From positions 1,984,001 to 2,048,000 of the forward strand of contig NZ_CP072113.1 of NCBI RefSeq assembly GCF_017654605.1: a stretch of 64,000 nucleotides of DNA. Direction: 5' to 3'. The position numbers and the translations under genes are program-made. Below are positions 52,419 to 61,711 of the stretch, one piece after another. Positions within the stretch are counted from its first letter, which is position 1. The number at the start of each line of letters is the position of its first letter. The DNA is from Yimella sp. cx-51. GTDB taxonomy: Bacteria; Actinomycetota; Actinomycetes; Actinomycetales; Dermatophilaceae. The notes under the pieces were generated by a model that worked only from the letters and a program-made list of their open reading frames with translations, ran no database searches and was not told the DNA's origin.

Positions 52419-53899
52419 CCACGACGAGTAGTAATCCCAATCCGCTCGCGGACACCATGCCGACCTTCATCGGCATGCCGAAGTTCCCGACGATGGCCAA
52501 GGAGGCCCTGGGCAACACCCAGCAGCGGCGCAATCTGCAACACGCCACCCACACCATCCGTGCGAAGCGGGCAGCCGTCGTCGGCGAGATGAATGACTGG
52601 GAGGCGTTGCGGCGCAACGGTGCCGACACCAAGGACGAGGTGTTGGCTCATCTCGACACCTACCTCGAGCAGCTCGAGGCCAAGCTGGTGGAGAGCGGCG
52701 CGACCGTGCACTGGGCGCGCGACGCCGAGGAGGCCAACCGGATCGTCATCGGGCTGGTGCAGGCCGAAGGCGTTGACGAAGTGGTCAAGGTCAAGTCGAT
52801 GGCCACCCAGGAGATTGAGCTCAACGAAGCCCTCGAAGAGGTCGGCATCGCCGCGTGGGAGACCGACCTGGCCGAGCTCATCGTCCAACTCGGCGACGAC
52901 CGTCCTTCGCACATCCTCGTGCCGGCGATCCACCGGGGCCGCGCGGAGATCCGCGAGATCTTCCGCAACAAGATGGCTGCGGTGGGCCGCCCCGCACCCG
53001 AGGGCATGACCGACGAGCCTCGCCAACTCGCCGAGGCCGCGCGGTTGCACCTGCGGGAGAAGTTCCTGCGGGCCAAGGTGGCGATCTCCGGCGCTAACTT
53101 CGCGATCGCCGACACCGGCACCCTGGTGGTGCTGGAGTCGGAGGGCAACGGTCGGATGTGCCTGACCCTGCCCGAGACGCTGATCAGCGTGGTCGGTATC
53201 GAGAAGGTGCTGCCCACCTGGGAAGACCTCGGCACGTTCATGCAATTGCTGCCGCGCTCCAGCACCGGCGAGCGGATGAACCCCTACACCACCATGTGGA
53301 CAGGGCCGGCTGCCGGCGACGGACCGCAGAACGTCCACGTCGTGCTGGTCGACAACGGACGCACGCACGTGCTGGCCGACGAGGTGGGCCGCCAAGGATT
53401 GCGCTGCATCCGCTGCTCGGCATGCCTGAACGTCTGTCCGGTCTACGAACGAGCCGGTGGCCACGCCTACGGCTCGGTCTACCCCGGACCGATCGGTGCG
53501 GTGCTCACCCCGCAGTTGCGCGGCACCGGCAGCGCGATCGACCAGTCGCTGCCGTACGCATCAAGCTTGTGCGGCGCCTGCTTCGAGGTGTGCCCGGTGC
53601 GCATCGACATCCCTCGGATGCTGGTGCATCTGCGCACGCAGGTGGTCGACGAGCACCGCGGTACGCGCAACGCCGAGTCGAGCGCCATGCAGGCGATGGC
53701 CTGGATGTTCGCCGACAATCGCCGACTGCAGAAGGCACAACGGGCGGCGACCCTCGGCGGGAAACTGCTGGGCAAGCGCACGTCATTGGGTGCCATTCCC
53801 GGGCCGGCGTCCGCGTGGAGCGGCGCACGAGACGTGCCCGTGCCACCCAAGGAGACCTTCCGCCAGTGGTGGAGCCGCACTGATGGAGGACGCCGATGA
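52415..53899 (+). CDS. lutB: L-lactate oxidase iron-sulfur subunit LutB/LldF
   Basis: Protein of 494 residues with an N-terminal LUD domain (about 60-300) and a C-terminal ferredoxin-like pair of [4Fe-4S] sites: CIRCSACLNVCPVY and CGACFEVCPVRI. A DUF3390-like tail ends the protein (PPKETFRQWW). ATG 52415 overlaps the lutA stop by 4 bases. It relays electrons within LutABC. Confidence 0.96.
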   Translation: MTTTSSNPNPLADTMPTFIGMPKFPTMAKEALGNTQQRRNLQHATHTIRAKRAAVVGEMNDWEALRRNGADTKDEVLAHLDTYLEQLEAKLVESGATVHWARDAEEANRIVIGLVQAEGVDEVVKVKSMATQEIELNEALEEVGIAAWETDLAELIVQLGDDRPSHILVPAIHRGRAEIREIFRNKMAAVGRPAPEGMTDEPRQLAEAARLHLREKFLRAKVAISGANFAIADTGTLVVLESEGNGRMCLTLPETLISVVGIEKVLPTWEDLGTFMQLLPRSSTGERMNPYTTMWTGPAAGDGPQNVHVVLVDNGRTHVLADEVGRQGLRCIRCSACLNVCPVYERAGGHAYGSVYPGPIGAVLTPQLRGTGSAIDQSLPYASSLCGACFEVCPVRIDIPRMLVHLRTQVVDEHRGTRNAESSAMQAMAWMFADNRRLQKAQRAATLGGKLLGKRTSLGAIPGPASAWSGARDVPVPPKETFRQWWSRTDGGRR

Positions 53900-54531
53900 G
53901 CCAGACCGACGCACGCGCCGTGATCCTGGAGCGCATCCGCGCCGCCGGGGCAAGCTCGTCGGCGCCCGCTGAGGTGCCCCCGCCGCCACCGGACACCGTG
54001 CTCGACGAGAGCGCCATGCTCGAGTTGCTCGTGGAGAACCTGCGCGACTACCGGGCCGTCGTCACCGAGGTGAACGGCCCTGAGCTGCGCCCCGCGGTGG
54101 ACGCCGTGCTGCAGCGCCACGGCTGCCGCACAGTGACGGTGGCACCGGCACTGGACGACTCCGACCGGCCGACCGATGCCTTCACGGTGATCGAGGACCA
54201 CGGGCTCAGCTCGCAGGAACTCGACGGCATCGACGCCGTGGTCACCACTTCACGCGTCGCCATCGCCGAGACGGGCACCGTCGTGCTCGACCACGACGGC
54301 GGGCAGGCCAGGCGTGCGCTCTCCCTGGTGCCGGACGTGCACATCTGCATCGTGCGTGCCGACCAGGTGGTGACCTCCGTGCCGGAAGGTGTGAGCCGGC
54401 TGCGTCCATCGGTCGAGAAGGGCCTGCCGCTCACCTGGATCAGCGGCCCGAGCGCGACCTCCGACATCGAGTTGAACCGCGTCGAGGGCGTCCACGGACC
54501 CCGCAACCTCGAGGTCATCCTGGTGCGCTGA
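53896..54531 (+). CDS. lutC: L-lactate oxidase subunit LutC
   Basis: LUD-domain protein of 211 residues. ITTSRVAIAETGTVVLDHDG-type core (as VVTTSRVAIAETGTVVLDHD in this sequence) and SATSDIELNRVEGVHGP are typical of LutC. The N-terminus has a run of prolines. It overlaps lutB by 4 bases and closes the lactate operon. Its end faces the DedA gene. Confidence 0.95.
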   Translation: MSQTDARAVILERIRAAGASSSAPAEVPPPPPDTVLDESAMLELLVENLRDYRAVVTEVNGPELRPAVDAVLQRHGCRTVTVAPALDDSDRPTDAFTVIEDHGLSSQELDGIDAVVTTSRVAIAETGTVVLDHDGGQARRALSLVPDVHICIVRADQVVTSVPEGVSRLRPSVEKGLPLTWISGPSATSDIELNRVEGVHGPRNLEVILVR

Positions 54532-54550
54532 CGTCGCTTTCAGGCGGCGG

Positions 54551-55177
54551 TCACGCGGACTCGGTGGTCGCGCGACCGCCGCCTCGCCGGGCGAGGATCC
54601 AGCGCACCAGTTCGATGAGCAGTGACGCCGCGACCGCCAGCCCGAGCCCGAAGGCCAGCCCCTTGGCGGGTTCCTTCTCGAAGGCGTGCCCACCGATGTA
54701 ACCCATGAGGGTGCCGTGCAATGCCCAGGCGGCGACGCCGATCGCATCGAACATGGTGAATCGCGGGCGCGAGAACCGCATTGCACCGAAGGTCACCGTG
54801 GTGGCAATTCGACCCCAGGGAATGAAGCGGCCGACGACCAGCGCCATCCCACCTCGGGAGTCGAGCAACTTCTTGGCACCGGCGATCGCCCTCCCCCGCC
54901 TGGTGCCCGGCGGTATTCGCTCAATGCGCCCGGCTCCGACGCGTCCCAGCCCGTAGGCCAGGTGATCACCGGCCATCGCACCAACTCCTGCACACACCAT
55001 GATGAGCAACAGATTCGGCGATCCGGTGGAGCCGGCGTACACACCGGCCATGATGAGCGGCGCCTCACTGGGAAAGACCGGCACGACCGCGTCGACCAGC
55101 GAGATACCGGCGATGATGAGGTAGATCCACGGCGACCCCATGAGCTCGCCCAGCAGGGTCATCACGCCGTCGAACAT
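54551..55177 (-). CDS. DedA family membrane protein
   Basis: Integral membrane protein of 208 residues of the DedA/SNARE-associated group, linked to lipid-carrier recycling and proton-dependent transport. FPSEAPLIMAGVYAG carries the conserved acidic residue, and VVGRFIPWGRIATTVTFGA is the F-x-R-x-x-P-x-x-R-type motif. About five helices are seen. It is convergent with lutC and probably a single gene. Confidence 0.93.
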   Translation of the reverse strand: MFDGVMTLLGELMGSPWIYLIIAGISLVDAVVPVFPSEAPLIMAGVYAGSTGSPNLLLIMVCAGVGAMAGDHLAYGLGRVGAGRIERIPPGTRRGRAIAGAKKLLDSRGGMALVVGRFIPWGRIATTVTFGAMRFSRPRFTMFDAIGVAAWALHGTLMGYIGGHAFEKEPAKGLAFGLGLAVAASLLIELVRWILARRGGGRATTESA

Positions 55178-55288
55178 CGTGCTCCCATGCGCGGAAGGTA
55201 ACCGCGCCAGGCGTCAGCCACGTGAACAGCGCGTGACCGCCGTCCGTCACCGCCCGGGCTTTCCCAACCGGCGCAGATGCTCAGGTGC

Positions 55289-56035
55289 TCAGATGCCCAG
55301 GTAATGCTCCAGTCCAACGGTCAGGCCGGGATGGGAGGCGACCTGCCGCACCCCGGTCAGCACGCCGGGCATGAAGCTGATCCGGTCGAAGGAGTCGTGT
55401 CGGATGGTCAGCGCTTCACCTTCTGCGCCGAACGCGACCTCTTGGTGGGCCACCCGTCCGCGCAACCGCAGGGCATGCACCGGGATGCCGTCGATCATGG
55501 CGCCGCGAGCGCCGTCCGGATCGTGTTCGGTGGCGTCGGGCACTGCAGACAAACCAGCTTCCTCGCGGGCCTCGGCGATGATCCGCGCGGTGTGGGCGGC
55601 CGTGCCCGACGGCGCGTCGACCTTTGCCGGATGGTGGGTCTCGACCACTTCGACCGATTCGTAGAAACGCGCCGCTTGGCGGGCGAAAGACATCATCAGC
55701 AGCGCACCGATCGCGAAGTTGGGCGCGATGAGCACTCCGACCTCCGGCTGCTTCGCCAACTGCTCGCGCAGTGTGGCGAGTTTGTGATCGTCCCAGCCGG
55801 TTGTGCCCACCACCGCGTGAACGCCGCGCTCGATGCAATGGGCGATATTGGCCGGCGAGGCCGCGGGAACGGTGAGTTCGATCGCCACTTCTGCACCGCC
55901 GAGGTCGCCCAGGTCGTCGCCGACATCGAAGGTGCCGACCAACTCCAGGTCCGAGGCGTTCTGCACCGCCCCCACCGCCTGCGAACCCATCCGGCCCGAG
56001 GCCCCGATCACTGCAACTCTGGTGCGCTGATTCAC
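55289..56035 (-). CDS. dapB: 4-hydroxy-tetrahydrodipicolinate reductase
   Basis: NAD(P)H-dependent reductase of 248 residues, second step of diaminopimelate synthesis after DapA. The nucleotide loop is VAVIGASGRMG at residues 7-17, and the active-site block is ETHHPAKVDAPSGTA near residue 135. I chose GTG 56035, which gives the family length of about 248. Divergent from mobA. dapA is at 39.4 kb and dapF at 4.0 kb in this window. Confidence 0.96.
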   Translation of the reverse strand: MNQRTRVAVIGASGRMGSQAVGAVQNASDLELVGTFDVGDDLGDLGGAEVAIELTVPAASPANIAHCIERGVHAVVGTTGWDDHKLATLREQLAKQPEVGVLIAPNFAIGALLMMSFARQAARFYESVEVVETHHPAKVDAPSGTAAHTARIIAEAREEAGLSAVPDATEHDPDGARGAMIDGIPVHALRLRGRVAHQEVAFGAEGEALTIRHDSFDRISFMPGVLTGVRQVASHPGLTVGLEHYLGI

Positions 56036-56131
56036 CCGCCCAACCCTAGGGCAGCGCGCCAGCAACCGGGCGAGGGTGCACGTGTTCTGCCACACTGTCG
56101 AATCCTGTTGTTCTTTGCTGAAGAGGGTTCG

Positions 56132-56725
56132 ATGACCGACTCGCTGATGTTCGACGCCATCGTGCTCGCGGGTGGCCGCGGCTCCCGGCTCGGGCTGGTC
56201 GACAAGGCGACCCTCGACGTCGGTGACGGCCCGCTGCTGGACCGGGTGCTCGAAGCGGTGTCGAAGGCCCGACGGATCGCCGTCGTCGGCCCGCAGCGTG
56301 AACTCCCCCCGACTGTGCGTCAGGTGCGGGAGAACCCCGTCTTCGGTGGCCCGACCGCAGCTGTCGTCACGGGCTTGCAGGTGCTTGCCGACGAACCCTC
56401 CCCCTGGACCGTCGTGCTCGGCTGCGATCTGCCGCTCGCCGGCGAAGCGGTACCGCTGTTACTGGCCGACCTCGAACGCGATGGCGCAACCCTGAAGGAC
56501 GGCAACGGACGCACGCAATGGGTGGCCGGCATCTACCGCAGCTCGTCCCTCTATCGCGCCGCCGACGCACTCGGTGATCCCACCGATCAGCCGTTACGTG
56601 CGCTGCTGGGAGCGCTCGACGTCCGCACCGTGACCGCTCCGGGGCGTGTGAGTCAGGACGTCGACACCTGGGACCACGTGTCGGACTGGAACGAATATTT
56701 CACCGAAGGAGAAGCCGATGAATGA
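56132..56725 (+). CDS. mobA: Molybdenum cofactor guanylyltransferase-like NTP transferase
   Basis: A protein of 197 residues with the GT-A nucleotidyltransferase fold. The NTP loop is LAGGRGSRLGLVDKATLDVG at about residues 13-32, and the Mg-binding Asp is in VLGCDLPLAG. This matches MobA, which makes molybdopterin guanine dinucleotide. It overlaps a DUF6457 gene by 8 bases. No other moco genes are in the window. Confidence 0.87.
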   Translation: MTDSLMFDAIVLAGGRGSRLGLVDKATLDVGDGPLLDRVLEAVSKARRIAVVGPQRELPPTVRQVRENPVFGGPTAAVVTGLQVLADEPSPWTVVLGCDLPLAGEAVPLLLADLERDGATLKDGNGRTQWVAGIYRSSSLYRAADALGDPTDQPLRALLGALDVRTVTAPGRVSQDVDTWDHVSDWNEYFTEGEADE

Positions 56726-56996
56726 TCAGCAGCCCGGCGAACCCACCCGCCAGGAACAGGAGGACTACCTCGTGCAGGTGTGCGACGCCCTCGGGCTCGA
56801 CCGCGATCTGCTCGATGTCGACCTCGTGCTGGAACTGACCAAGCAGGTCGCCCACCGCTTCGTGCGACCGATGGCGCCGGTCACCTCCTACGCCCTCGGC
56901 ATCGCGGTCGGTGCTGCGGCAGCTGCCGGCGCCAAACCCGACCAGCACGACCTCGCCGCGCGCGTCACCGCACTGCTTCCTACCGAATCAGCCTGA
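56718..56996 (+). CDS. DUF6457 domain-containing protein
   Basis: Small protein of 92 residues, mostly helical: YLVQVCDALGLDRDLLDVDL, then ELTKQVAHRFVRPMAPVTSY and ALGIAVGAAAAAG. DUF6457 proteins accompany mobA in actinobacteria, sometimes fused to it; here they are separate genes overlapping by 8 bases. The role is presumably in molybdenum cofactor handling, by context only. Confidence 0.85.
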   Translation: MNDQQPGEPTRQEQEDYLVQVCDALGLDRDLLDVDLVLELTKQVAHRFVRPMAPVTSYALGIAVGAAAAAGAKPDQHDLAARVTALLPTESA

Positions 56997-57017
56997 GCCA
57001 GAACACCATCCGCGGCA

Positions 57018-57968
57018 TCAGCGCCGGGTGCGGACCCGACTGAGAGTGAACGCCGTCGGGCTCACCCCGTTGTAGCGCAGGCCCGATTCCTTCACGACCT
57101 TCAGCCGTCGGTCGCGCGCGACCGCATCGGCGAAACGCCGTTTGTCGTCGGTGATGATCACAGCGCGTCCGTCGGCCGCCAGGACCCGTCCGATCTCGCG
57201 CACCAGCCCCGGGTAGAGCGCGTCGTTGTCACGGTTCGACCCGATGCGCTTACCGAAGGGGACGTCGGAGACGATCCGATCGACCGACCCGTAGGCCAGG
57301 TCGAGATCGGTGGCGTCACCGACCTCCGCCAACACCTGCTCGCCCACCCCGAACTGCTGGATGTTGCTGTGCGCCAACGAGATCGATTCCTCATTGAGGT
57401 CGATCACCAGGCCGTCACCGGTGCGCTGCAGCGCATCGATGATCGGGATCGTCCCGACGCCGCCGCAAGGGTCGAGGAGGTTCATGCCCGGCTGGAGCTT
57501 CGCCAGCCGCAGCACGCCGGCCGCCACGGCGGGTGGGGTGGTCGCAGGCAAACGCTGCATCGTGCCGAAACGAGCGGCCCAGGCCAGCGGGCCGATCTCC
57601 GCCCGGCCCGTCGCCGGATCGAGGTTCACCTGCCAGTCGCCGGTGCTGTTGGCCCAGCCGGTCTGCGCAACGACTGCGTCGATCAGTTGCCCGCGTGCAC
57701 CCGGATCACGCTCGTCCACCCGGAAGGCGATGTCACCGGTGAATCCTGCTGCGCGACAGAGGTTTTCAGCTTCGGTCAGGTCATTTCCCGGCGACCAGGC
57801 CAGTGCGACGCGATCGATCATCGGCGTCCGTCGAACGGGGTCGAGGTCGTCGACCGCACTCAGCCGGAGTACGCCTGGGCCATCGACGGTCGCGCTCAAA
57901 CCCTCCTGCTGGAGGTCTCCACGCAGTAGGTCTTCGAGCCCGACGGCGCAGGTGACAACGAGATCCAT
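57018..57968 (-). CDS. TrmN/Trm14-type RNA methyltransferase
   Basis: SAM-dependent methyltransferase of 316 residues. The N-terminal 150 residues look like a reduced THUMP-type RNA-binding part starting MDLVVTCAVGLEDLLRGDLQ. The catalytic domain has LLDPCGGVGTIPI and IVSDVPFGKRIG, the latter the D-x-P-F-G-K-R form seen in Trm14/THUMPD enzymes that make m2G in tRNA. I chose ATG 57968; an upstream frame to 58145 covers the phosphatase gene. Target RNA is inferred. Confidence 0.87.
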   Translation of the reverse strand: MDLVVTCAVGLEDLLRGDLQQEGLSATVDGPGVLRLSAVDDLDPVRRTPMIDRVALAWSPGNDLTEAENLCRAAGFTGDIAFRVDERDPGARGQLIDAVVAQTGWANSTGDWQVNLDPATGRAEIGPLAWAARFGTMQRLPATTPPAVAAGVLRLAKLQPGMNLLDPCGGVGTIPIIDALQRTGDGLVIDLNEESISLAHSNIQQFGVGEQVLAEVGDATDLDLAYGSVDRIVSDVPFGKRIGSNRDNDALYPGLVREIGRVLAADGRAVIITDDKRRFADAVARDRRLKVVKESGLRYNGVSPTAFTLSRVRTRR

Positions 57969-58026
57969 GGCTCCATCTTCAACCAGTGATGCCCGAGAGG
58001 CACCATGCGGTTGCGCGACGGATTCC

Positions 58027-59673
58027 TCAGTCGATGAGGACAGTCGCGACGCGTACCAACTTCGGGTCGTCGTACTTGTCGCCCTCGACGTCACCCTTGG
58101 CCCAGGTGAGCAGCAACCTCGGCCCGAGCACCTCGACCCGCGCAAGGTTGTTGTCGAACCACGGCCCGTGGGTGGTCGTCCAGTCGAAGTTCGGCTTCTT
58201 CACCTTCGGGAAACGGTTGATCAGTTTGCGCATCGGGTCGGCCATCCAACCCGACAGCGTGCCTTGCAGCATGCGGACGTGACGCGGCAGCGGGTTTCGG
58301 ATCGGTGAGCAGACCGCCTGCACGATCTTCGACTCGATGGGCTCGGGCGTGACGGTGACCTCGTTGACATAGGAGTTGTGCACATCTCCGGAGAGGAAGG
58401 TGATCGTCGCTGGCGCCGCGCCACGCTGCCCGCGAGCCACCTGCATCACCATCTCCGAGACGTCGGCGAACGACTTCTCGAAGGCGGCCCAGTGCTCGAG
58501 GTCGACCGCTTGCCGAATCTTCTCGCCGATCTTGGCAGTAAGCGGCTTGTCGCCCTGGGCCATCGACTCGTTCATCGACTCCAGGTCGTGGATGCCGGTG
58601 GGCAGCAGGAAGGGCAGCGACGTGCCGATGAACAGGTGTTGGGTGTCGCCCCGCATCTGGTCGTCGAGCCAGGCGAGTTCGTCGGCGTCGAGCATGGCCC
58701 GGTGATCGGGCCGCAGGTCGCGGGCCGCCCGGGAGTCGATGACGATCAGGCGTGACTCGCCGAGGTCACGGACGAAGGAGAACCGGTAGGTGGTGGGGTC
58801 GGAGTCGATCTCCTCACCGAAGGCGTCGACCACGCTCGTCAGATCGAGTTCGGAGGAATCGTCGTGCGCCGCAATGATCTTCCAGATCTTGTCGTCGCGC
58901 AGCGTGTCGTGGTCGAGGTTGCCGGCGTGCTGGTAGATCCAGTACGACCCGAGCGCTCCCACGATCCGCTCGTGCCACCACGGCGTGCGGTTCATCTCCT
59001 CGTGCCAGCTGTGCGAGGTGTTCCAGTCGTCCCGCACGTCGTGGTCGTCGAAGATCATCGCGCTCGGCAGCGTGGACAGCAGCCACCGGTTGGCCGAGTC
59101 GGTCCAGGCCAACCGGTACAGCTCGGCGTACTCGATGAAGTCCTTGATCTCCTCCCCCGGCGGTTCCTCCAGGCCGCGGCGCTGCTCGATGAATTCGCGC
59201 ATCTGCGGCGAGGTGTCGTCGGCGTACAACTGGTCACCCAGGAAGAGCACGAAGTCGGGCCAGTGATCGGGGTTGCGCGCCATCTCCAGGGCGTAGGCCC
59301 GCATGGCGTCCACGCCGTGCAGGTCGGTGCCTTCCTTGTCGTGCGACACCGAGGTGCGGCACGAACCGAACAAGAACGAAGCGTCCTTGGACGGGTCGAG
59401 CGTGGCGATCCTGCTGGGCGGGAACGGGCTGTCGGGCTCGGGCCACACCGACTCTCCGTCGAGGTCGACCTCGTAGTCCTGCACGCTGGCCGGCTCGAGG
59501 CCGCCCGCAAGCACGATGGCGTAGTGGTGGTCATGCGCGCTGAACGTGGCAGCGGTCCACTCGCGTCCGTCACTCCTGACGGTCACCCGACAGAAAGCGT
59601 CCGTCTCAACGAAGATGGTCGCGGTGGTCTCACCGACATAGCGCAGCACTGGGCCAACAACGATCGAAGCCAT
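58027..59673 (-). CDS. PhoD-like alkaline phosphatase/phosphodiesterase
   Basis: Metallophosphatase of 548 residues in the PhoD group. Metal-binding elements include FLFGSCRTS, FVLFLGDQLYADD, IFDDHDVRDDWN and FLSGDVHNSYVNE. No signal peptide is present, unlike secreted PhoD, so the enzyme is probably cytoplasmic. ATG 59673 is preferred over GTG 59679. Substrate unknown. It lies 58 bases upstream of the methyltransferase gene on the same strand. Confidence 0.92.
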   Translation of the reverse strand: MASIVVGPVLRYVGETTATIFVETDAFCRVTVRSDGREWTAATFSAHDHHYAIVLAGGLEPASVQDYEVDLDGESVWPEPDSPFPPSRIATLDPSKDASFLFGSCRTSVSHDKEGTDLHGVDAMRAYALEMARNPDHWPDFVLFLGDQLYADDTSPQMREFIEQRRGLEEPPGEEIKDFIEYAELYRLAWTDSANRWLLSTLPSAMIFDDHDVRDDWNTSHSWHEEMNRTPWWHERIVGALGSYWIYQHAGNLDHDTLRDDKIWKIIAAHDDSSELDLTSVVDAFGEEIDSDPTTYRFSFVRDLGESRLIVIDSRAARDLRPDHRAMLDADELAWLDDQMRGDTQHLFIGTSLPFLLPTGIHDLESMNESMAQGDKPLTAKIGEKIRQAVDLEHWAAFEKSFADVSEMVMQVARGQRGAAPATITFLSGDVHNSYVNEVTVTPEPIESKIVQAVCSPIRNPLPRHVRMLQGTLSGWMADPMRKLINRFPKVKKPNFDWTTTHGPWFDNNLARVEVLGPRLLLTWAKGDVEGDKYDDPKLVRVATVLID

Positions 59674-59725
59674 GCGCACACACTCTCATCCGGACGGCGC
59701 CGGTCGGACTTTCGTCGGCTGTTGA

Positions 59726-60363
59726 TCAGCCTTCGAGCGCGAGACTCGCTCCGAAGGCCAGCATCGCTGCGCCACCGATCAGGTCAGTCGAACGCCGAAC
59801 TCGCCTGCGCAACAGCACGTTCCGAGCCCGGGTGGCGATCATGACGAGCCCGAGCAGGTAGAGACCGCCGAGCACGGTCAGTGTGAGGGCGTAGGTGCAG
59901 TTCGGGCAGCCCGGCCCCCGATCCGACGAACTGCGGCAGCACCGCAACGTTGAACATCAGCACCTTGGGGTTCGTGATGTTGCAGATGAAACCCGATTGG
60001 AAGGCCATCCACGGACGACGCTTCTTGCCGTTCAGGTCGATGCCTTCGTCCTTGGCACGCCAAGCGGCCCGGAGCGCGGTGACGCCGAGGTAGACCAGGT
60101 AGGCCACACCAGCCCATTTGATCGTCTGGAAGACCGGTTCGGCCTTGATGATCAACGCCCCGAGTCCCAGCGCAGCCAGGACTCCTTGCACCGCGCCGGA
60201 GACTCACCCCGAGCGCCGTGGTCAGCCCTGCCCCGCGTCCACCCGCGATCGAACTGCGCAGCGTCAGCAAAGTGTCCGGGCCGGGCGCCAGGACGATGAC
60301 CAGCGCGAACGCGATAAAAGACAGGTAGCTGCCCACCGAAAAAATGTAGAGCCACGCGACCAT
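59726..60363 (-). pseudogene. LysE family exporter broken by two frameshifts
   Basis: Three frames join into a normal LysE/RhtB translocator of about 211 residues. Part one (ATG 60363) has FALVIVLAPGPDTLLTLRSS, the family signature, then reaches TTALGVS near 60205. Part two resumes with SGAVQGVLAALGLGALIIKA and runs to NVAVLPQFVGSG near 59920. Part three resumes with CTYALTLTVLGGLYLLGLVM and ends LALEG. Each change needs one base removed; the second lies in a run of five C (59915-59919, plus strand). True decay or sequencing error cannot be told apart. Confidence 0.85.
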
Positions 60364-60437
60364 TCTGCGCCCGGTGTTTCGACAGATGAGCGGGATCGAT
60401 CGGGTGTTGAACCCGACTTACCCCGGGCGAGCCTTCC

Positions 60438-60495
60438 CGCCCTCATATCGAGAAACGCCCACGTCATGACGCGGGCGTTTCTCGATATGAGGGCG
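60438..60495. terminator. 58-base near-perfect palindrome after the LLM gene
   Basis: The 23-base arm 60438-60460 (CGCCCTCATATCGAGAAACG, then CCC) is exactly repeated in reverse complement at 60473-60495. The 12-base loop itself contains the palindrome CGTCATGACG. It starts 15 bases beyond the LLM oxidoreductase stop on that strand, a terminator position, but no T-run follows. It could also act as a DNA cruciform or protein site. Confidence 0.75.
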
Positions 60496-60510
60496 TTCCT
60501 GCCGTGCGGC

Positions 60511-61551
60511 TCAGAGCTCGTAGCCGGTGACGGGACCGTCGCTGTTCGGCTCCCATCCCAGTTCCGGCGCCACGTGGTTGGCGAAGGATTCGAGCAGGTG
60601 CAGGTTGTACTCCACACCCAGCTGAGCCGGGATGGTGAGCATCAGGGTGTCGGCCGACATGACGGCGGCGTCCTCCTCGAGCTGGCGCACCAGTTCGTCC
60701 GGCTCGGCGGCATGTGTCTTGCCGAAGGTCGAGCGGAACCCGTCGATGACGCCGATCTGGTCGGCGTTCTCGCCCGATCGCAGGCCGAAGTACATCTGGT
60801 CCTGGGCGTTCATGATCGGGAAGACGCTGCGGCTCACCGAAACTCGCGGCGTCCAGTCGTGACCGGCTTCCTTCCACGCGGCGCGATATCGGTCGATCTG
60901 CTCGGCCTGCAGGTCAGCGAATGCTTGACCGGTGGCCTCGGTGAGCAGCGTCGAGCTCATCAGGTTGACCCCCTGTCGAGCAGCCCATTCAGCGGTGTCG
61001 CGGGTGCCCGCTCCCCACCAGATGTGCCGCTCCAGCGACGGTGAGTGCGGCTCCACGCTCAGCTTCTGCCCCGGTCCGAACTGCGCCGGGTCGGCGTCCG
61101 CCAGCGGAACGCCACGCACGGCGTCCATGAACCGATCGAACTTCGGACGCGCGATATCGGCGCCACGGGGATCGGTCGAGCCGGTGTAGCCGAAGGCCTC
61201 CCAGCCGCGCAGTGCCGGCTCTGGTGAACCACGGCTCACCCCGAGCGCCACTCGTCCGTCAGACAGCAGGTCGAGCGCAGCGGCCTCCTCGGCGAGATGC
61301 AGCGGGTTCTCGTATCGCATGTCGATCACGCCGGTGCCCACCTCGATGCCCTTGGTGCGCGCGGCGATCGCGCTGAGCAGCGGCATCGGTGCCGCGGCCT
61401 GTCGAGCGAAGTGGTGGACGCGGAAGTACGCGCCGTTGACGCCGATCTCGTCGGCACCCACGCCGAGTTCGACGGCCTGCTGCAGCATGGCCTTGGCGTC
61501 ATAGCCCTGCGGCGCGTAATGGCCGAAACTCAGGAATCCGAATGCTTTCAT
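60511..61551 (-). CDS. LLM-class flavin-dependent oxidoreductase
   Basis: Bacterial luciferase-like monooxygenase or F420/FMN enzyme of 346 residues. The barrel opens with MKAFGFLSFGHYAPQ. EIGVNGAYFRVHHFARQAA, EVGTGVIDMRYENPLHLAEE and GRVALGVSRGS are LLM signatures. FMN is more likely than F420 by these patterns, but I hold that loosely. Reaction unknown. I chose ATG 61551, the first before the conserved strand. A strong palindrome lies downstream and the pnp terminator upstream. Confidence 0.9.
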   Translation of the reverse strand: MKAFGFLSFGHYAPQGYDAKAMLQQAVELGVGADEIGVNGAYFRVHHFARQAAAPMPLLSAIAARTKGIEVGTGVIDMRYENPLHLAEEAAALDLLSDGRVALGVSRGSPEPALRGWEAFGYTGSTDPRGADIARPKFDRFMDAVRGVPLADADPAQFGPGQKLSVEPHSPSLERHIWWGAGTRDTAEWAARQGVNLMSSTLLTEATGQAFADLQAEQIDRYRAAWKEAGHDWTPRVSVSRSVFPIMNAQDQMYFGLRSGENADQIGVIDGFRSTFGKTHAAEPDELVRQLEEDAAVMSADTLMLTIPAQLGVEYNLHLLESFANHVAPELGWEPNSDGPVTGYEL

Positions 61552-61650
61552 GGACGCATCAACTACTCTCTTCGTCGACTTATTCCGCAACGGCGTACGG
61601 GGGTGAACGCCATGGTGACACCGCGCTGCACACGGCTCAGCGGTGTGCAC

Positions 61651-61693
61651 GAAAAATGCGGAAGGGCCGCCGATCCATTCGGATCGACGGCCC
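61651..61693 (-). terminator. Rho-independent terminator of pnp
   Basis: On the minus strand GGGCCGTCGATCC (61693-61681) pairs with GGATCGGCGGCCC (61676-61664), 13 pairs with one G-U, loop GAAT, and is followed within 7 bases by TTTTT. It lies 19 bases past the pnp stop. Confidence 0.85.
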
Positions 61694-61711
61694 TCGCTTG
61701 AGCACTCGAGG

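Noticed and set aside
60264-60617. Minus-strand frame of 117 codons across the palindrome
   Set aside because: It reads through the inverted repeat and overlaps the real LLM and LysE frames out of phase.
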